NCBI RefSeq assembly: GCF_024170285.1
Contig: NZ_JALJXV010000009.1
Span: 124,001-188,000 of the forward strand
Direction of reading: 5' to 3'
DNA from: Natronocella acetinitrilica
GTDB lineage: Bacteria > Pseudomonadota > Gammaproteobacteria > Nitrococcales > Aquisalimonadaceae
Length of the DNA: 64,000 bases
In this document: piece by piece, positions 14,882 to 23,107 of the stretch
How the letters are laid out: every line of letters starts with the position of its first letter
Position numbering within the stretch: the stretch's first letter is position 1
The notes under the pieces: generated by a model
What the model was told of the DNA's origin: nothing
Databases searched by the model: none
What the model saw: only the letters and a program-made list of their open reading frames with translations
Made by a program: the position numbers and the translations under genes

Positions 14882-15778
14882 TTACTGCCCGTTCATTTCG
14901 GACATGGCCTTCAGCTCGTCGAAGTCCTCGGGTGTCGCCCGGGCAAAGCCGAGCAACGGGCCCCAGATCTCGTAGCGCTCGGCCACTTCTTCCGGAATGT
15001 TGGTGAAGGCATCGCGCAGCTCTTCCCGGTAGTCATGGCCCAGAGCGCCACGACCGATCATCACCACGCCCGGCACCCGCACCGCGCCGATGATTCGAAT
15101 GTCTCCGTCGGCCAGGTAGTCTTCTTCTTCGATGTACTCGCTGTATTCGAGAATTCCCCGGTCGCGCCAGCGGGGGAAGTACAGGTCACCGGTCGCGCCC
15201 GCAGCAACTCGTCCGTTGGTTACGGCGAGGAACACCGAGTCATGCTGTTGCGCGTAGATGACGCGGCCGAGATCCTCGTCAGGGTCGATCCCGTTCTGTC
15301 GCAACAGGAAGCTGGGGGCGACGCCGCCGGAGGTGGATGTGGGCGTCACGAAGGCGAAGTCGTGGCCCTTGAGATCTTCGAAGCTGTGAATGTCACTATC
15401 CGCGCGGACGAAAATCGACGACTTGTAATACGGCCGGCCGGTGCCATCGATGGCAATGGCAAGCGGCTCCACATCGACACCGATCTCCAGGGCGCGCAGG
15501 TACTGGCTTCCACCAACGTAGGCGACATCCAGATGACCGCTGCGCATGGCCTCGATGAGGGCGTTATAGCTCTCCGATACCCACACCGTGGTCTCGGCCT
15601 GCAGGGTCTCGCTCAAGTGCGCCTCGATGCCCTCGAACTGTTCTACCATCACGCCGGCATCTTCGGCGGGTAGCAAACCGATGCGCAGGTTGTCAGGTCG
15701 CTCCGCGAGTGCGGAAGTGGTGAGGGCAGCAGTCATGCAGATGCCCGCGAGTAGGCGCATGCCGTTCTTGATCAACAT
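14882..15778 (-). CDS. phnD: Phosphonate ABC transporter substrate-binding protein
   Basis: The protein has 298 residues. A Sec signal peptide (MLIKNGMRLLAGICMTAAL...TTSALA) is cleaved after about residue 25. The mature part has the PhnD pattern LRIGLLPAEDAGVMVEQFEG, then DVAYVGGSQYL and FVTPTSTSGGVAP. It is periplasmic, captures alkylphosphonates and delivers them to PhnE/PhnC. It is first in the phnDCEEX unit and is preceded by a Pho box. Confidence 0.92.
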   Translation of the reverse strand: MLIKNGMRLLAGICMTAALTTSALAERPDNLRIGLLPAEDAGVMVEQFEGIEAHLSETLQAETTVWVSESYNALIEAMRSGHLDVAYVGGSQYLRALEIGVDVEPLAIAIDGTGRPYYKSSIFVRADSDIHSFEDLKGHDFAFVTPTSTSGGVAPSFLLRQNGIDPDEDLGRVIYAQQHDSVFLAVTNGRVAAGATGDLYFPRWRDRGILEYSEYIEEEDYLADGDIRIIGAVRVPGVVMIGRGALGHDYREELRDAFTNIPEEVAERYEIWGPLLGFARATPEDFDELKAMSEMNGQ

Positions 15779-15872
15779 GATTCAACGCTCCTGGTCTAGG
15801 GTCCAATGTTTGCCGTTCTCCACACTCTTCACGGTGTGGTCGCGGCATGGACGAAGAGGTTAGTGCGCCTCC

Positions 15873-15912
15873 ATGACGCGGCCGTGAGACTTCGGTGAAT
15901 CTTGCTTGAAGG
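15873..15912 (-). promoter_or_regulatory. Four-repeat Pho box upstream of phnD
   Basis: On the minus strand four 7-mers are spaced by exactly 4 nt, a period of 11: CCTTCAA, GATTCAC, GTCTCAC and GCGTCAT. Each carries TCA at positions 4-6, as in the PhoB consensus CTGTCAT. About 10 nt after the last repeat is TAACCT, a plausible weak -10. The site starts 94 bp upstream of phnD, between it and the DUF1045 gene. It indicates PhoB activation under phosphate starvation. Confidence 0.7.
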
Positions 15913-15916
15913 CGGA

Positions 15917-16639
15917 CTAGACGAATTCGTGGGGTGGGGCGTTGCGAGGCGTGAAATCGATGCGCTGCAGCAGGCTGAACATGCCGCCGGGCGTCGCTTC
16001 ACGGAAAAGGCAGATGCTGTCCACGGGCGTTGTTTCCCCGCGGAGGGCCGGTTCGAAGTATGCCTCGGCAACGGCGTACAGCCGCTGGCGGGGCCCGTCC
16101 GGGAGTCTCTCGCTCAGGGTCATGTGAAAGCGGAATGCGTCCAGGACATGGGGATAACCCCATTGCTCGAAAAGCGCCCGCTGGCGCGGCGGTAACCGCG
16201 CCGCATCACGGCGACGGCGATCCGTATCGGTGAGTGGGGCACGGAAGGCATCCAGCTCTCGCACGCAACCCGCTGCCAGATGATCAAGCGCGTTTGTCGG
16301 CGACTTCGGCAGCAGCGCGATAAAGCCGTCAAGCTCGCCGACTTCCAGCGTGATGGAAAAGGCCTCGTGGCGGGTACACAATGCCTGTGCTGCGCGAATC
16401 AACGCGGCTTCAGTACAGTTACCGTGCAAATGAAATGGCGCCTTGAGGGTCGCATGAAAGCCGTAATGGCGGGGTCTGGCGGTGGCCACTGCCAGATCCA
16501 CCGGGACATCGGCTGGCAGGGATGGCTGGGGGCAACTGCTGTTGGTAACTGCATCACGACCCAGCCAGGCAGACCCGCATTGTCCCAAGCGGGACTCAGG
16601 TCGCGGCGCGAAGTAAACCGCATAGCGCCGAGCCGTCAT
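15917..16639 (-). CDS. DUF1045 phosphonate-cluster protein, 2H phosphoesterase fold
   Basis: The protein has 240 residues. The two HxT motifs that define 2H phosphoesterases are present: H62-A-T64 in YGFHATLKAPF and H172-M-T174 in FRFHMTLSERLP. The family (putative phosphonate metabolism protein TIGR03223) is tied to phn operons. The gene overlaps phnM by 4 bp (ATGA). 2H enzymes open cyclic phosphates, so a role on 5-phosphoribosyl 1,2-cyclic phosphate, the PhnP substrate, is attractive because phnP is missing here. That role is inference. Confidence 0.85.
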   Translation of the reverse strand: MTARRYAVYFAPRPESRLGQCGSAWLGRDAVTNSSCPQPSLPADVPVDLAVATARPRHYGFHATLKAPFHLHGNCTEAALIRAAQALCTRHEAFSITLEVGELDGFIALLPKSPTNALDHLAAGCVRELDAFRAPLTDTDRRRRDAARLPPRQRALFEQWGYPHVLDAFRFHMTLSERLPDGPRQRLYAVAEAYFEPALRGETTPVDSICLFREATPGGMFSLLQRIDFTPRNAPPHEFV

Positions 16640-17775
16640 GCGATGCGCTGTCCGCCGCGCAGAACTTCGCGGATCACCGTCGCGCCATTGCGATGAACGC
16701 GCGCGATATCGGCCCGTTTTCCCGCTTCCAGTTCGCCACGGTCATGCAGACCAAGCATGGCGGCAGGCTGCCCGGCGACTACCCGGAATGCTTCCGGCAG
16801 GCTCATGATGCCTTCCTCGTTAAGCTGCCAGGCCCCTTGCATGAGACTGATGGGCACATAGTCGGAAGACAGGCAGTCCAGCAGGCCGAGCCGGGCGAGA
16901 TCGCCAGCCGCGACGTTGCCGGAATGTGATCCACCACGCACCAGGTTGGGAGCGCCCATGACAGTTGCGAGCCCTTGGGCGTGGGCCGCTTCGGCGGCTG
17001 CCACGGTGGTGGGGAACTCGGCAATGCGGACGCCATCAGACACAGCTTCGTTCACATGTTCCACCGTGGCGTCATCGTGGCTCGCCAGGGTGATATCGCG
17101 ACGACGGGTTTCGGCGACGACCTCCGCCCGGTTTCTCGGGCCGTGCTCATCCCGCATGGCCTGGCGCTCGGCAATCATGGTGTCGAGTTCCCGGTCGCTG
17201 AGACCGTGCTTGCCCTTGTAGTACTCCCTGAACTTGTCCATGTCCACGAACTGCCGGGCGCCGGGCGTATGGTCCATGATGGAGACCAGACGCACGTAGG
17301 GGTTGTCGATGGCCTTGGCGAAGGCCTCGGGCATGTCCGCAGCCACGATCTCGCAGCGCAGGTGCAGCAGGTGTTCGGCGCGCAGATGACCGCCGCGTCT
17401 CGCCTGGTCAATCCCCCACACCGTAGTGTCGCAGATGTCCCGCCGCCACTCCTTGCCGTGATCGCTGCCACAGGCAATGGCATCAAGCACTGTAGTGATG
17501 CCGGCGCTGGCAATGGTTGCATCATGGGCCAGGATCGCCGGCATGGTCGGCCACACCACCCCCGGCCTGGGGATGAGGTGACGCTCGACGTTGTCAGTAT
17601 GAAGCTCCACCAGGCCGGGCGTCAGGTAATCACCCTCCAGATCCTCTGCGGCCGGGCTGCGGCTGCGGCCCTCCTCGATGGCGACAATGAGGTCACCGCG
17701 AATCACCAGATGGCCGTCGATGACGGCGTCGGGACAGATGATCCGGGCGTTGTCCAGTATGCGCTCTGCGATCAT
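16636..17775 (-). CDS. phnM: RPnTP diphosphohydrolase PhnM
   Basis: The protein has 379 residues and an amidohydrolase-superfamily metal-binding barrel, with LTPGLVELHTDNVERHL at about 52-68 (His59 in the HxD/N motif), LASHDDATVEHV and a C-terminal AGKRADIARV. It removes pyrophosphate from alkylphosphonate ribose triphosphate before C-P cleavage. It overlaps phnL by 4 bp and the DUF1045 gene by 4 bp. Confidence 0.92.
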   Translation of the reverse strand: MIAERILDNARIICPDAVIDGHLVIRGDLIVAIEEGRSRSPAAEDLEGDYLTPGLVELHTDNVERHLIPRPGVVWPTMPAILAHDATIASAGITTVLDAIACGSDHGKEWRRDICDTTVWGIDQARRGGHLRAEHLLHLRCEIVAADMPEAFAKAIDNPYVRLVSIMDHTPGARQFVDMDKFREYYKGKHGLSDRELDTMIAERQAMRDEHGPRNRAEVVAETRRRDITLASHDDATVEHVNEAVSDGVRIAEFPTTVAAAEAAHAQGLATVMGAPNLVRGGSHSGNVAAGDLARLGLLDCLSSDYVPISLMQGAWQLNEEGIMSLPEAFRVVAGQPAAMLGLHDRGELEAGKRADIARVHRNGATVIREVLRGGQRIA

Positions 17776-18479
17776 GCGGCTGCTCCAGCTCGAGTCAGTT
17801 CGTGGGTGCGGTGGGCGACTGCGCGACGGACTTCCGCGTCATGGAAAATGCCGATGACGGCAGCGCCCCGGGCGCAGGCATGTTGAATGAGTTCGATGAC
17901 AATCTGTCGGTTCTCGGCATCCAGTGACGCTGTCGGCTCGTCCAGAAGCAGGATCGGGTACTCCGCGATCAGGCCCCGGGCGACGTTGACCCGCTGCTGT
18001 TCACCGCCAGAGAACGTGGCCGGTGCCAATTGCCACAGCGTGTCGGGAATGTTGAGCTGGGTGAGCAATGCCTCTGCCCGCCAGGCGGCCTCGTGCTCTT
18101 GAACGCCCCGGGTCAGCAACGGCTCCATGACCAGGTCCAGAGTCGACACCCGGGGGATCACCCGCAGAAACTGGCTGACGTAGCCGATGGTCTCGCGGCG
18201 GATCTCCAGCATGAGCCGATGTGCTGCGCCCACCAGGTCCATCAACTGGCCAGCGTGGCGAATCCTCACGTGTCCGGACTGTGCGAGATAGTTGCCGTAC
18301 AGGCAGCGCAACAGCGTGGACTTGCCGGCACCAGACGGCCCGCCGAGGACCACGCACTCGCCAGCACGCACACGGAGGTTCACACCGCGCAGCACGGGTA
18401 TGCGGACGCCTCCCTGCATATGCAGAACGAACTCCTTGCCGAGGTCCGAGACCTCCACCATGGTGGAGCGATCGATCAT
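17772..18479 (-). CDS. phnL: C-P lyase complex ATP-binding subunit PhnL
   Basis: The protein has 235 residues and is an ABC-type ATPase that is not part of a transporter. Walker A GGPSGAGKS is at about 46-54, the signature is FSGGEQQRVNVARGL, and Walker B is ILLLDEPTASLD. PhnL joins PhnGHI in transferring the alkylphosphonate to the ribose of ATP. It follows phnK after a 27-bp gap, the only real gap inside the G-to-M unit. Confidence 0.92.
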   Translation of the reverse strand: MIDRSTMVEVSDLGKEFVLHMQGGVRIPVLRGVNLRVRAGECVVLGGPSGAGKSTLLRCLYGNYLAQSGHVRIRHAGQLMDLVGAAHRLMLEIRRETIGYVSQFLRVIPRVSTLDLVMEPLLTRGVQEHEAAWRAEALLTQLNIPDTLWQLAPATFSGGEQQRVNVARGLIAEYPILLLDEPTASLDAENRQIVIELIQHACARGAAVIGIFHDAEVRRAVAHRTHELTRAGAAA

Positions 18480-18506
18480 TGTCCGTCTCCTGAGTCGAGG
18501 TGTTGG

Positions 18507-19283
18507 TCAGACCCGCAGAATCGACGACACCAGCCGCTGGGTATAAGGGTGCTGGGGGTCATCCAGAACCTGGTCGGTCAGACCGTGTTCCACCACCTTT
18601 CCGCCCTGCATGACCATCAGGTGATGCGCCAGCAGGCGAACCACGCCCAGGTCATGGGTCACGATCACCGCTGCCAGATTGAGTTCCGAGACCAGGCGGC
18701 GCAGCAGATCCAGCAGTCTCGCCTGGACGGAGACATCCAGGCCGCCAGTGGGCTCATCCATGAGCAGCAGCCGCGGATTGGTCACCAGGTTGCGGGCGAT
18801 CTGCACACGCTGCTGCATTCCGCCGGAGAAGGTGGTCGGCATGTCATCCATCCGGGACAGATCGATTTCTACCTGGGAAAGCCAGTGGGCGGCCTGATCC
18901 CGAATATGTCCGTAGTGCCGATCGCCCACCGCCATGAGCCGTTCGCCGACATTGCCGCCAGCGGAGACGTTCAGTCTGAGGCCATCGCGGGGGTTCTGGT
19001 GTACCAGCCCCCACTCGGTGCGCAACAGCATGCGCCGTTCCGGCTCCGACAGGGAGAAGACGTCCCGCAGTGGCCCATTGCCGGCCCGGTAGGCGATCTC
19101 GCCCGCGGTGGGCTCGAGTTCCGTGGAGAGGCAGCGCAGCAGTGTTGTCTTGCCGGCGCCGGATTCTCCCACCACGCCGAGGACCTCGCCGGGGTAGAGG
19201 TCGAAGCTCACGTTCTGGCAGCCGAAGAAGCTTCCGTAGTCGTAGGCGAGATCGCGCACCCGCAGCAGCAGTTGTTCACTCAA
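18507..19283 (-). CDS. phnK: C-P lyase complex ATP-binding subunit PhnK
   Basis: The protein has 258 residues and is an ABC-type ATPase with Walker A GESGAGKT (39-46), the signature FSGGMQQRVQIARNL and Walker B LLLMDEPTGGLD. It docks on the PhnGHIJ core next to PhnJ. The phnJ and phnK genes overlap by 4 bp. Confidence 0.92.
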   Translation of the reverse strand: MSEQLLLRVRDLAYDYGSFFGCQNVSFDLYPGEVLGVVGESGAGKTTLLRCLSTELEPTAGEIAYRAGNGPLRDVFSLSEPERRMLLRTEWGLVHQNPRDGLRLNVSAGGNVGERLMAVGDRHYGHIRDQAAHWLSQVEIDLSRMDDMPTTFSGGMQQRVQIARNLVTNPRLLLMDEPTGGLDVSVQARLLDLLRRLVSELNLAAVIVTHDLGVVRLLAHHLMVMQGGKVVEHGLTDQVLDDPQHPYTQRLVSSILRV

Positions 19284-20137
19284 GACGCCGCCCTCCGCCT
19301 GGTGGTGGACGTCTGCCTGCGCGAGCAGTAATCGGTGTCGGAGCAGACCAGCATGCGACTTCCGGCATCATCGGTAATGATCTCGTCCAGATAGCTGTCG
19401 GTTGCCCCGCAGAGCGCACAGGGTGCGTCCCAGCTCTCCACGTGGAAGGGATGATCTTCGAAATCCAGGCTGCGAACGGTGGTGTACGGCGGCACCGCGT
19501 AGAGCCTGCGCTCCCGGCCGGCCCCGAAGAGCTGCAGTGCCGGGCAACGATCCATTTTCGGATTGTCGAACTTGGGAATCGGGCTCGGGCTCATGATGTA
19601 GCGGTCCGCTACCTGAACCGGGTAGTCGTAGGTCTTGGCAATCTGCCCGTGCCGCGCCACGTCCTCGTAGAGCGAAACATGCATCACGCCGTATTCTTCC
19701 AGTGCATGCATGGTCCGGGTCTCGCTCTCCCGGGGCTCCATCCAGCGCAGCGGTTCCGGTATGGGGACCTGGTAGACCAGCGTCTGCGATTCCGACAGCG
19801 GTGTTTCCGGGATGCGATGCCGCGTCTGGATGATGGTCGCCTCGTCCGTCGCGCCGGTGGTCGCCACCCCGGCGGTGCGGGCGAAGAACTTGCGGATGGA
19901 TACGGCATTGGTGGTGTCGTCGGCCCCCTGGTCGATGACCTTCAGCGTGTCGTCTGCGCCCAGAATGGCTGCCGTCACCTGGATGCCCCCAGTACCCCAG
20001 CCGTAGGGCAGGGGCATTTCGCGGGAGCCGAAGGGCACCTGATGACCCGGGATCGCCACCGCCTTGAGCAGACTGCGACGAATCATCCGTTTGGTCTGTT
20101 CATCCAGGTAGGCGAAGTTGTAGCCGGTCTCCGTCAT
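19280..20137 (-). CDS. phnJ: Carbon-phosphorus lyase PhnJ
   Basis: The protein has 285 residues and is the radical SAM-type catalytic subunit. The conserved cysteines are C240, C243 (APCALCGATDSY), C265 and C271 (LVCSDTDYC), one residue offset from E. coli Cys241/244/266/272. The glycyl-radical region PGHQVPFGSREMP is near residue 31. All catalytic residues are intact, so C-P cleavage should work. It overlaps phnI and phnK by 4 bp each. Confidence 0.95.
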   Translation of the reverse strand: MTETGYNFAYLDEQTKRMIRRSLLKAVAIPGHQVPFGSREMPLPYGWGTGGIQVTAAILGADDTLKVIDQGADDTTNAVSIRKFFARTAGVATTGATDEATIIQTRHRIPETPLSESQTLVYQVPIPEPLRWMEPRESETRTMHALEEYGVMHVSLYEDVARHGQIAKTYDYPVQVADRYIMSPSPIPKFDNPKMDRCPALQLFGAGRERRLYAVPPYTTVRSLDFEDHPFHVESWDAPCALCGATDSYLDEIITDDAGSRMLVCSDTDYCSRRQTSTTRRRAAS

Positions 20138-21225
20138 GGCTGTTGCTCCTTGTCGGTTTCCTGTCCATGGCGCTGGCGCAGGGCGCGGAGCATCGCGAGC
20201 TCCGACTGGAAGTCCACGTAATGCGGCAGTTTCAGATGCTCCACGAAGCCGGTGGCCTGGATGTTGTCGCAGTGGTACAGCATGAACTCGTCGTCCTGGG
20301 CCGGGGCAGATGCGGGTTCGCCCAAGTCCCGGGAGCGCAGGGCGCGATCGGTCAGCGCCATGCTGATGGCCTTGCGTTCACAGTGACCGAATCCGAGTCC
20401 GTAGCCCCGCGTGAACTGTGGTGGCGCCGCATCACTGCCCGTGAACTGGTTGACCATCTGGCATTCCGTCACCGTGATCTCTCCCAATTCCACCGGAAAT
20501 CCGAGTTCCTCCGGTGTGAATTCGATGGCGATCTCGCCGAGGCGGATCTCGCCGGCGAAGGGGTGGTTCCGGCCGTATCCGCGCTGGCTGGAGTACGCCA
20601 TGCCGAGCAGGAAACCCTCGTCCGCCCGTGCCAGCGCCTGCAGGCGCACATCGCGTTTGCTGGGGAAGTCCAGGGGCTCACGCGTGATGTCACCCACGGG
20701 CTGGGAGTCGTCGGCCAGTTCTTCCTCGATCAGCCCCTGCTGACCGAGCATGTCTGTGACACGAGGCATGCTCGTGGGCAGTGGCTCCCGGGCACTGGGT
20801 GCCGTTGGCGCCTTGCCGTCCACCGCGAGTTGGAAGTCCAGTAGCCGATGTGTGTAGTCGAAAGTCGGTCCGAGAACCTGTCCGCCGGGCAGATCCTTGA
20901 AAGTGGCAGAGATGCGCCGTCGGATCCGCATGGAGGCGGTATCCAGGGGCTCGCTGTAGCCAAACCGGGGCAGGGTGGTGCGATAGGCTCGCAGCAGAAA
21001 AATGGCCTCGATCAGGTCGCCCCGCGCCTGCTTGATTGCCAGAGCGGCGAGGTCCACGTCGTAGAGTGACGCTTCGGTCATCACGCGATCGACGCTGCCC
21101 GCCAGTTGCTCGCGAATCTGTGCAAGGCTGAGCTCGGGCACGGAGGTATCGCCGCGGCGGCTTTCCGCCAGCCATTGATGGGCATTGTCGATGGCCTGCT
21201 CGCCACCTTTCACCGAGACATACAT
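20134..21225 (-). CDS. phnI: C-P lyase core subunit PhnI
   Basis: The protein has 363 residues and starts MYVSVKGGEQAIDNAHQWLA, the usual PhnI N-terminus. AAGGAG sits 6 bp upstream of the ATG at 21225. The frame runs open to 21342 over phnH, but that part is not PhnI-like. PhnI is the nucleosidase that, with PhnGHL, exchanges adenine for the phosphonate. It overlaps phnH by 16 bp. Confidence 0.93.
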   Translation of the reverse strand: MYVSVKGGEQAIDNAHQWLAESRRGDTSVPELSLAQIREQLAGSVDRVMTEASLYDVDLAALAIKQARGDLIEAIFLLRAYRTTLPRFGYSEPLDTASMRIRRRISATFKDLPGGQVLGPTFDYTHRLLDFQLAVDGKAPTAPSAREPLPTSMPRVTDMLGQQGLIEEELADDSQPVGDITREPLDFPSKRDVRLQALARADEGFLLGMAYSSQRGYGRNHPFAGEIRLGEIAIEFTPEELGFPVELGEITVTECQMVNQFTGSDAAPPQFTRGYGLGFGHCERKAISMALTDRALRSRDLGEPASAPAQDDEFMLYHCDNIQATGFVEHLKLPHYVDFQSELAMLRALRQRHGQETDKEQQP

Positions 21226-21812
21226 GGCGTCTCCTTGATGATCGTGGTACGGGGTAGACCGCACAGGCGGTTCCCTGAAGTCAGGAAGATATCGACGCCC
21301 CTCGGGAACAGAGGCGCCAGCATGGCACGCTCGCGCAGCCACTCGGTTGGCAGGCCCTGGATGCCGATACGATGCACGCCGTCAATGCCCGGCCCGGAAA
21401 ACTCGAATGATCCCTGGTCGTCCAGCGCGGCCACCTGGATGATCAGCGTTGCCGATGCCTCGGGTGCCTTGTCGCTTCCCAGCTCGAAATCCGCTAGTGG
21501 AAGGGCTTCCGCCGGGTTGGCAAGGCAGGCGATGACAGCGCCGCCGCGCTCCCGGGTGAGTGGACAGCCGCAGTGAAAGCGGAAGTATTCGCCACTCGCC
21601 GCTGCACCTGCGCCCAGCCAGACAGGTGTTTCGAAATCCGCCAGGCTCAACATCAATGTCGTCGACGCCGGGCCCAGGCCCGGTGCCGTGGGTCCATCGG
21701 CTGCAACATGTGTGATACGACCGGGGCGGGACAGGGCGTCCAGTGCAGCCCGAAAACCTTGCTGAGCATGTCGCACCGGTTCGGTGAAGCCGCTGGCCAG
21801 TTCTGCCGTCAT
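21210..21812 (-). CDS. phnH: C-P lyase core subunit PhnH
   Basis: The protein has 200 residues. Typical PhnH features are GFTEPVRHAQQGFRAALDAL near the N-terminus, LSLADFETPVWL and GPGIDGV. PhnH is a structural PLP-fold-like subunit without PLP. It overlaps phnG by 4 bp and phnI by 16 bp. Confidence 0.92.
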   Translation of the reverse strand: MTAELASGFTEPVRHAQQGFRAALDALSRPGRITHVAADGPTAPGLGPASTTLMLSLADFETPVWLGAGAAASGEYFRFHCGCPLTRERGGAVIACLANPAEALPLADFELGSDKAPEASATLIIQVAALDDQGSFEFSGPGIDGVHRIGIQGLPTEWLRERAMLAPLFPRGVDIFLTSGNRLCGLPRTTIIKETPCMSR

Positions 21813-22288
21813 CGATTGTCCTCCCGCGCCATGGTGAAGAATTCAACACGCGTGGCCGCGGCCTTCTGTGCGGTGGCCCGCTGCGCCGTTTCGGCTTCCC
21901 GAACCAGGGGCTGGATCAGGCAGCCCTGGAGTGCCTGGTGATGATCCGGTGTTTGCAGCAAGGCATCGAACAGTGCTGCGATCTCAGCCTTGCGTTGATC
22001 CCGGCCGGCAACGTAGGCATGACCGACGGTATTGTCGTCGAGTTTCACCGCACAGCGTGTGACGGTGACCTCGCCCAGATTGAACCGTTGGCCAGTGCCG
22101 CCGGCGCGTCCCCGTGCCATGACCAGCCCGGTCTCGGGCGTTCGGAGCAAGCTGTAATGCGGAATTTCCAGCTGCTCCAACGCCTTTTCCAGCCGATCTC
22201 TCGGCGCTTTCGCAAGGGTGCCCATCCAGGCGCGCCTCGCATCCTGATCGATCATGTCAGCTTGATTGCTCACTAGGTCCTCAGTCAT
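21809..22288 (-). CDS. phnG: C-P lyase core subunit PhnG
   Basis: The protein has 159 residues and the PhnG core RRAWMGTLAKAPRDRLEKAL, ETGLVMARGRAGGTGQRFNL and GEVTVTRCAV, then GRDQRKAEIAALFDALLQ. It is the first gene of the phnGHIJKLM unit. The ATG at 22288 lies only 5 bp from a candidate PhnF palindrome and has no clear ribosome site. The in-frame ATG at 22255 (MIDQDARRAW) would leave about 40 bp between operator and start and is a real alternative. Confidence 0.9.
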   Translation of the reverse strand: MTEDLVSNQADMIDQDARRAWMGTLAKAPRDRLEKALEQLEIPHYSLLRTPETGLVMARGRAGGTGQRFNLGEVTVTRCAVKLDDNTVGHAYVAGRDQRKAEIAALFDALLQTPDHHQALQGCLIQPLVREAETAQRATAQKAAATRVEFFTMAREDNR

Positions 22289-22293
22289 CTAAA

Positions 22294-22303
22294 CATCTAG
22301 ACG
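22294..22303. promoter_or_regulatory. Candidate PhnF operator
   Basis: CATCTAGACG is a near-perfect palindrome centred on CTAG (one mismatched pair) in the 92-bp divergent gap between phnG and phnF. GntR/HutC-type repressors bind short palindromes of this kind. Its position next to phnG supports repression of the phn operon. Confidence 0.4.
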
Positions 22304-22380
22304 AATTGTGATGAGATGATGCATGCTGTCAGCCAACGCAACAAGATGGATCATCACCCCTATTGGTCGAGGTCTCGGGC

Positions 22381-23097
22381 ATGGAACGTGTAACAGGCAT
22401 GGCGCTGTGGCGGCAGATAGAGACCGAACTGGCGGGGGAGATCCAGGCTGGGCTACTGCGACCGGGGGATCGCCTGCCCACCGAGTCCGAGTTGGCCGCT
22501 CGCTTTCAGGTCAATCGTCATACCGTTCGCCGCGCTGTGGCGGCCTTGCAGGAATCCGGGGTGGTGCGCGTCGAACAGGGGCGGGGCACCTTTGTGCAGG
22601 AAGACGTGGTGGATTACCAGGTCGGCAAGCGCACGCGTTTCTCGGAGAATATCGTTACACTCAACCGGCACCCCGGTGGCCGGCTGTTACGCGCTCTTGA
22701 AATTCCGGCGGACGGCGAGGCCGCCCGCAACCTGGGAGTCCGACGCGGTACACGGCTTATCCTCATCGAGCATCTGCGGGAGGTGGACGAGCGCCCGATC
22801 AGTGTGAGCACGCACTACTTTGTCAAACAGCGCTGCGACGGGTTGATTGAGGCCTATCGGGAATGTGGTTCCATTACCCAGGCCCTGTTTCGGGTTGGCA
22901 TCAAGGATTACCTGCGGGACGTGACGCGGGTGACCGCGCGCCTGCCGGATGCCGACGATGCGCGATTGCTGCAGCAGCCACGGACGCAGCCGGTGCTGGT
23001 GAGCGAGGGAGTCAATGTTGACCTTCAGCAGCGCCCGATTGAGTACGCGCTGGGGCGTTTCTCCGGCCAGCGCGTCCAGTTCGTGTTTCGGCCCTGA
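22381..23097 (+). CDS. phnF: Phosphonate metabolism repressor PhnF (GntR/HutC family)
   Basis: The protein has 238 residues from the ATG at 22381 (MERVTGMALW), with GAGG 8 bp upstream. The N-terminal winged HTH is LPTESELAARFQVNRHTVRR then ALQESGVVRVEQGRGTFV. A UTRA ligand domain begins at about residue 85 (RFSENIVTLNRHPGGRLLRA). It is divergent from phnG, the usual phnF position, so it most likely represses the phn operon and itself. Confidence 0.9.
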   Translation: MERVTGMALWRQIETELAGEIQAGLLRPGDRLPTESELAARFQVNRHTVRRAVAALQESGVVRVEQGRGTFVQEDVVDYQVGKRTRFSENIVTLNRHPGGRLLRALEIPADGEAARNLGVRRGTRLILIEHLREVDERPISVSTHYFVKQRCDGLIEAYRECGSITQALFRVGIKDYLRDVTRVTARLPDADDARLLQQPRTQPVLVSEGVNVDLQQRPIEYALGRFSGQRVQFVFRP

Positions 23098-23107
23098 GGG
23101 TGACGGG

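Noticed and set aside
22304-22380. Pho box before phnG or phnF
   Set aside because: Several TCA triplets occur, but not with an 11-bp period. No acceptable tandem 7-mers on either strand.
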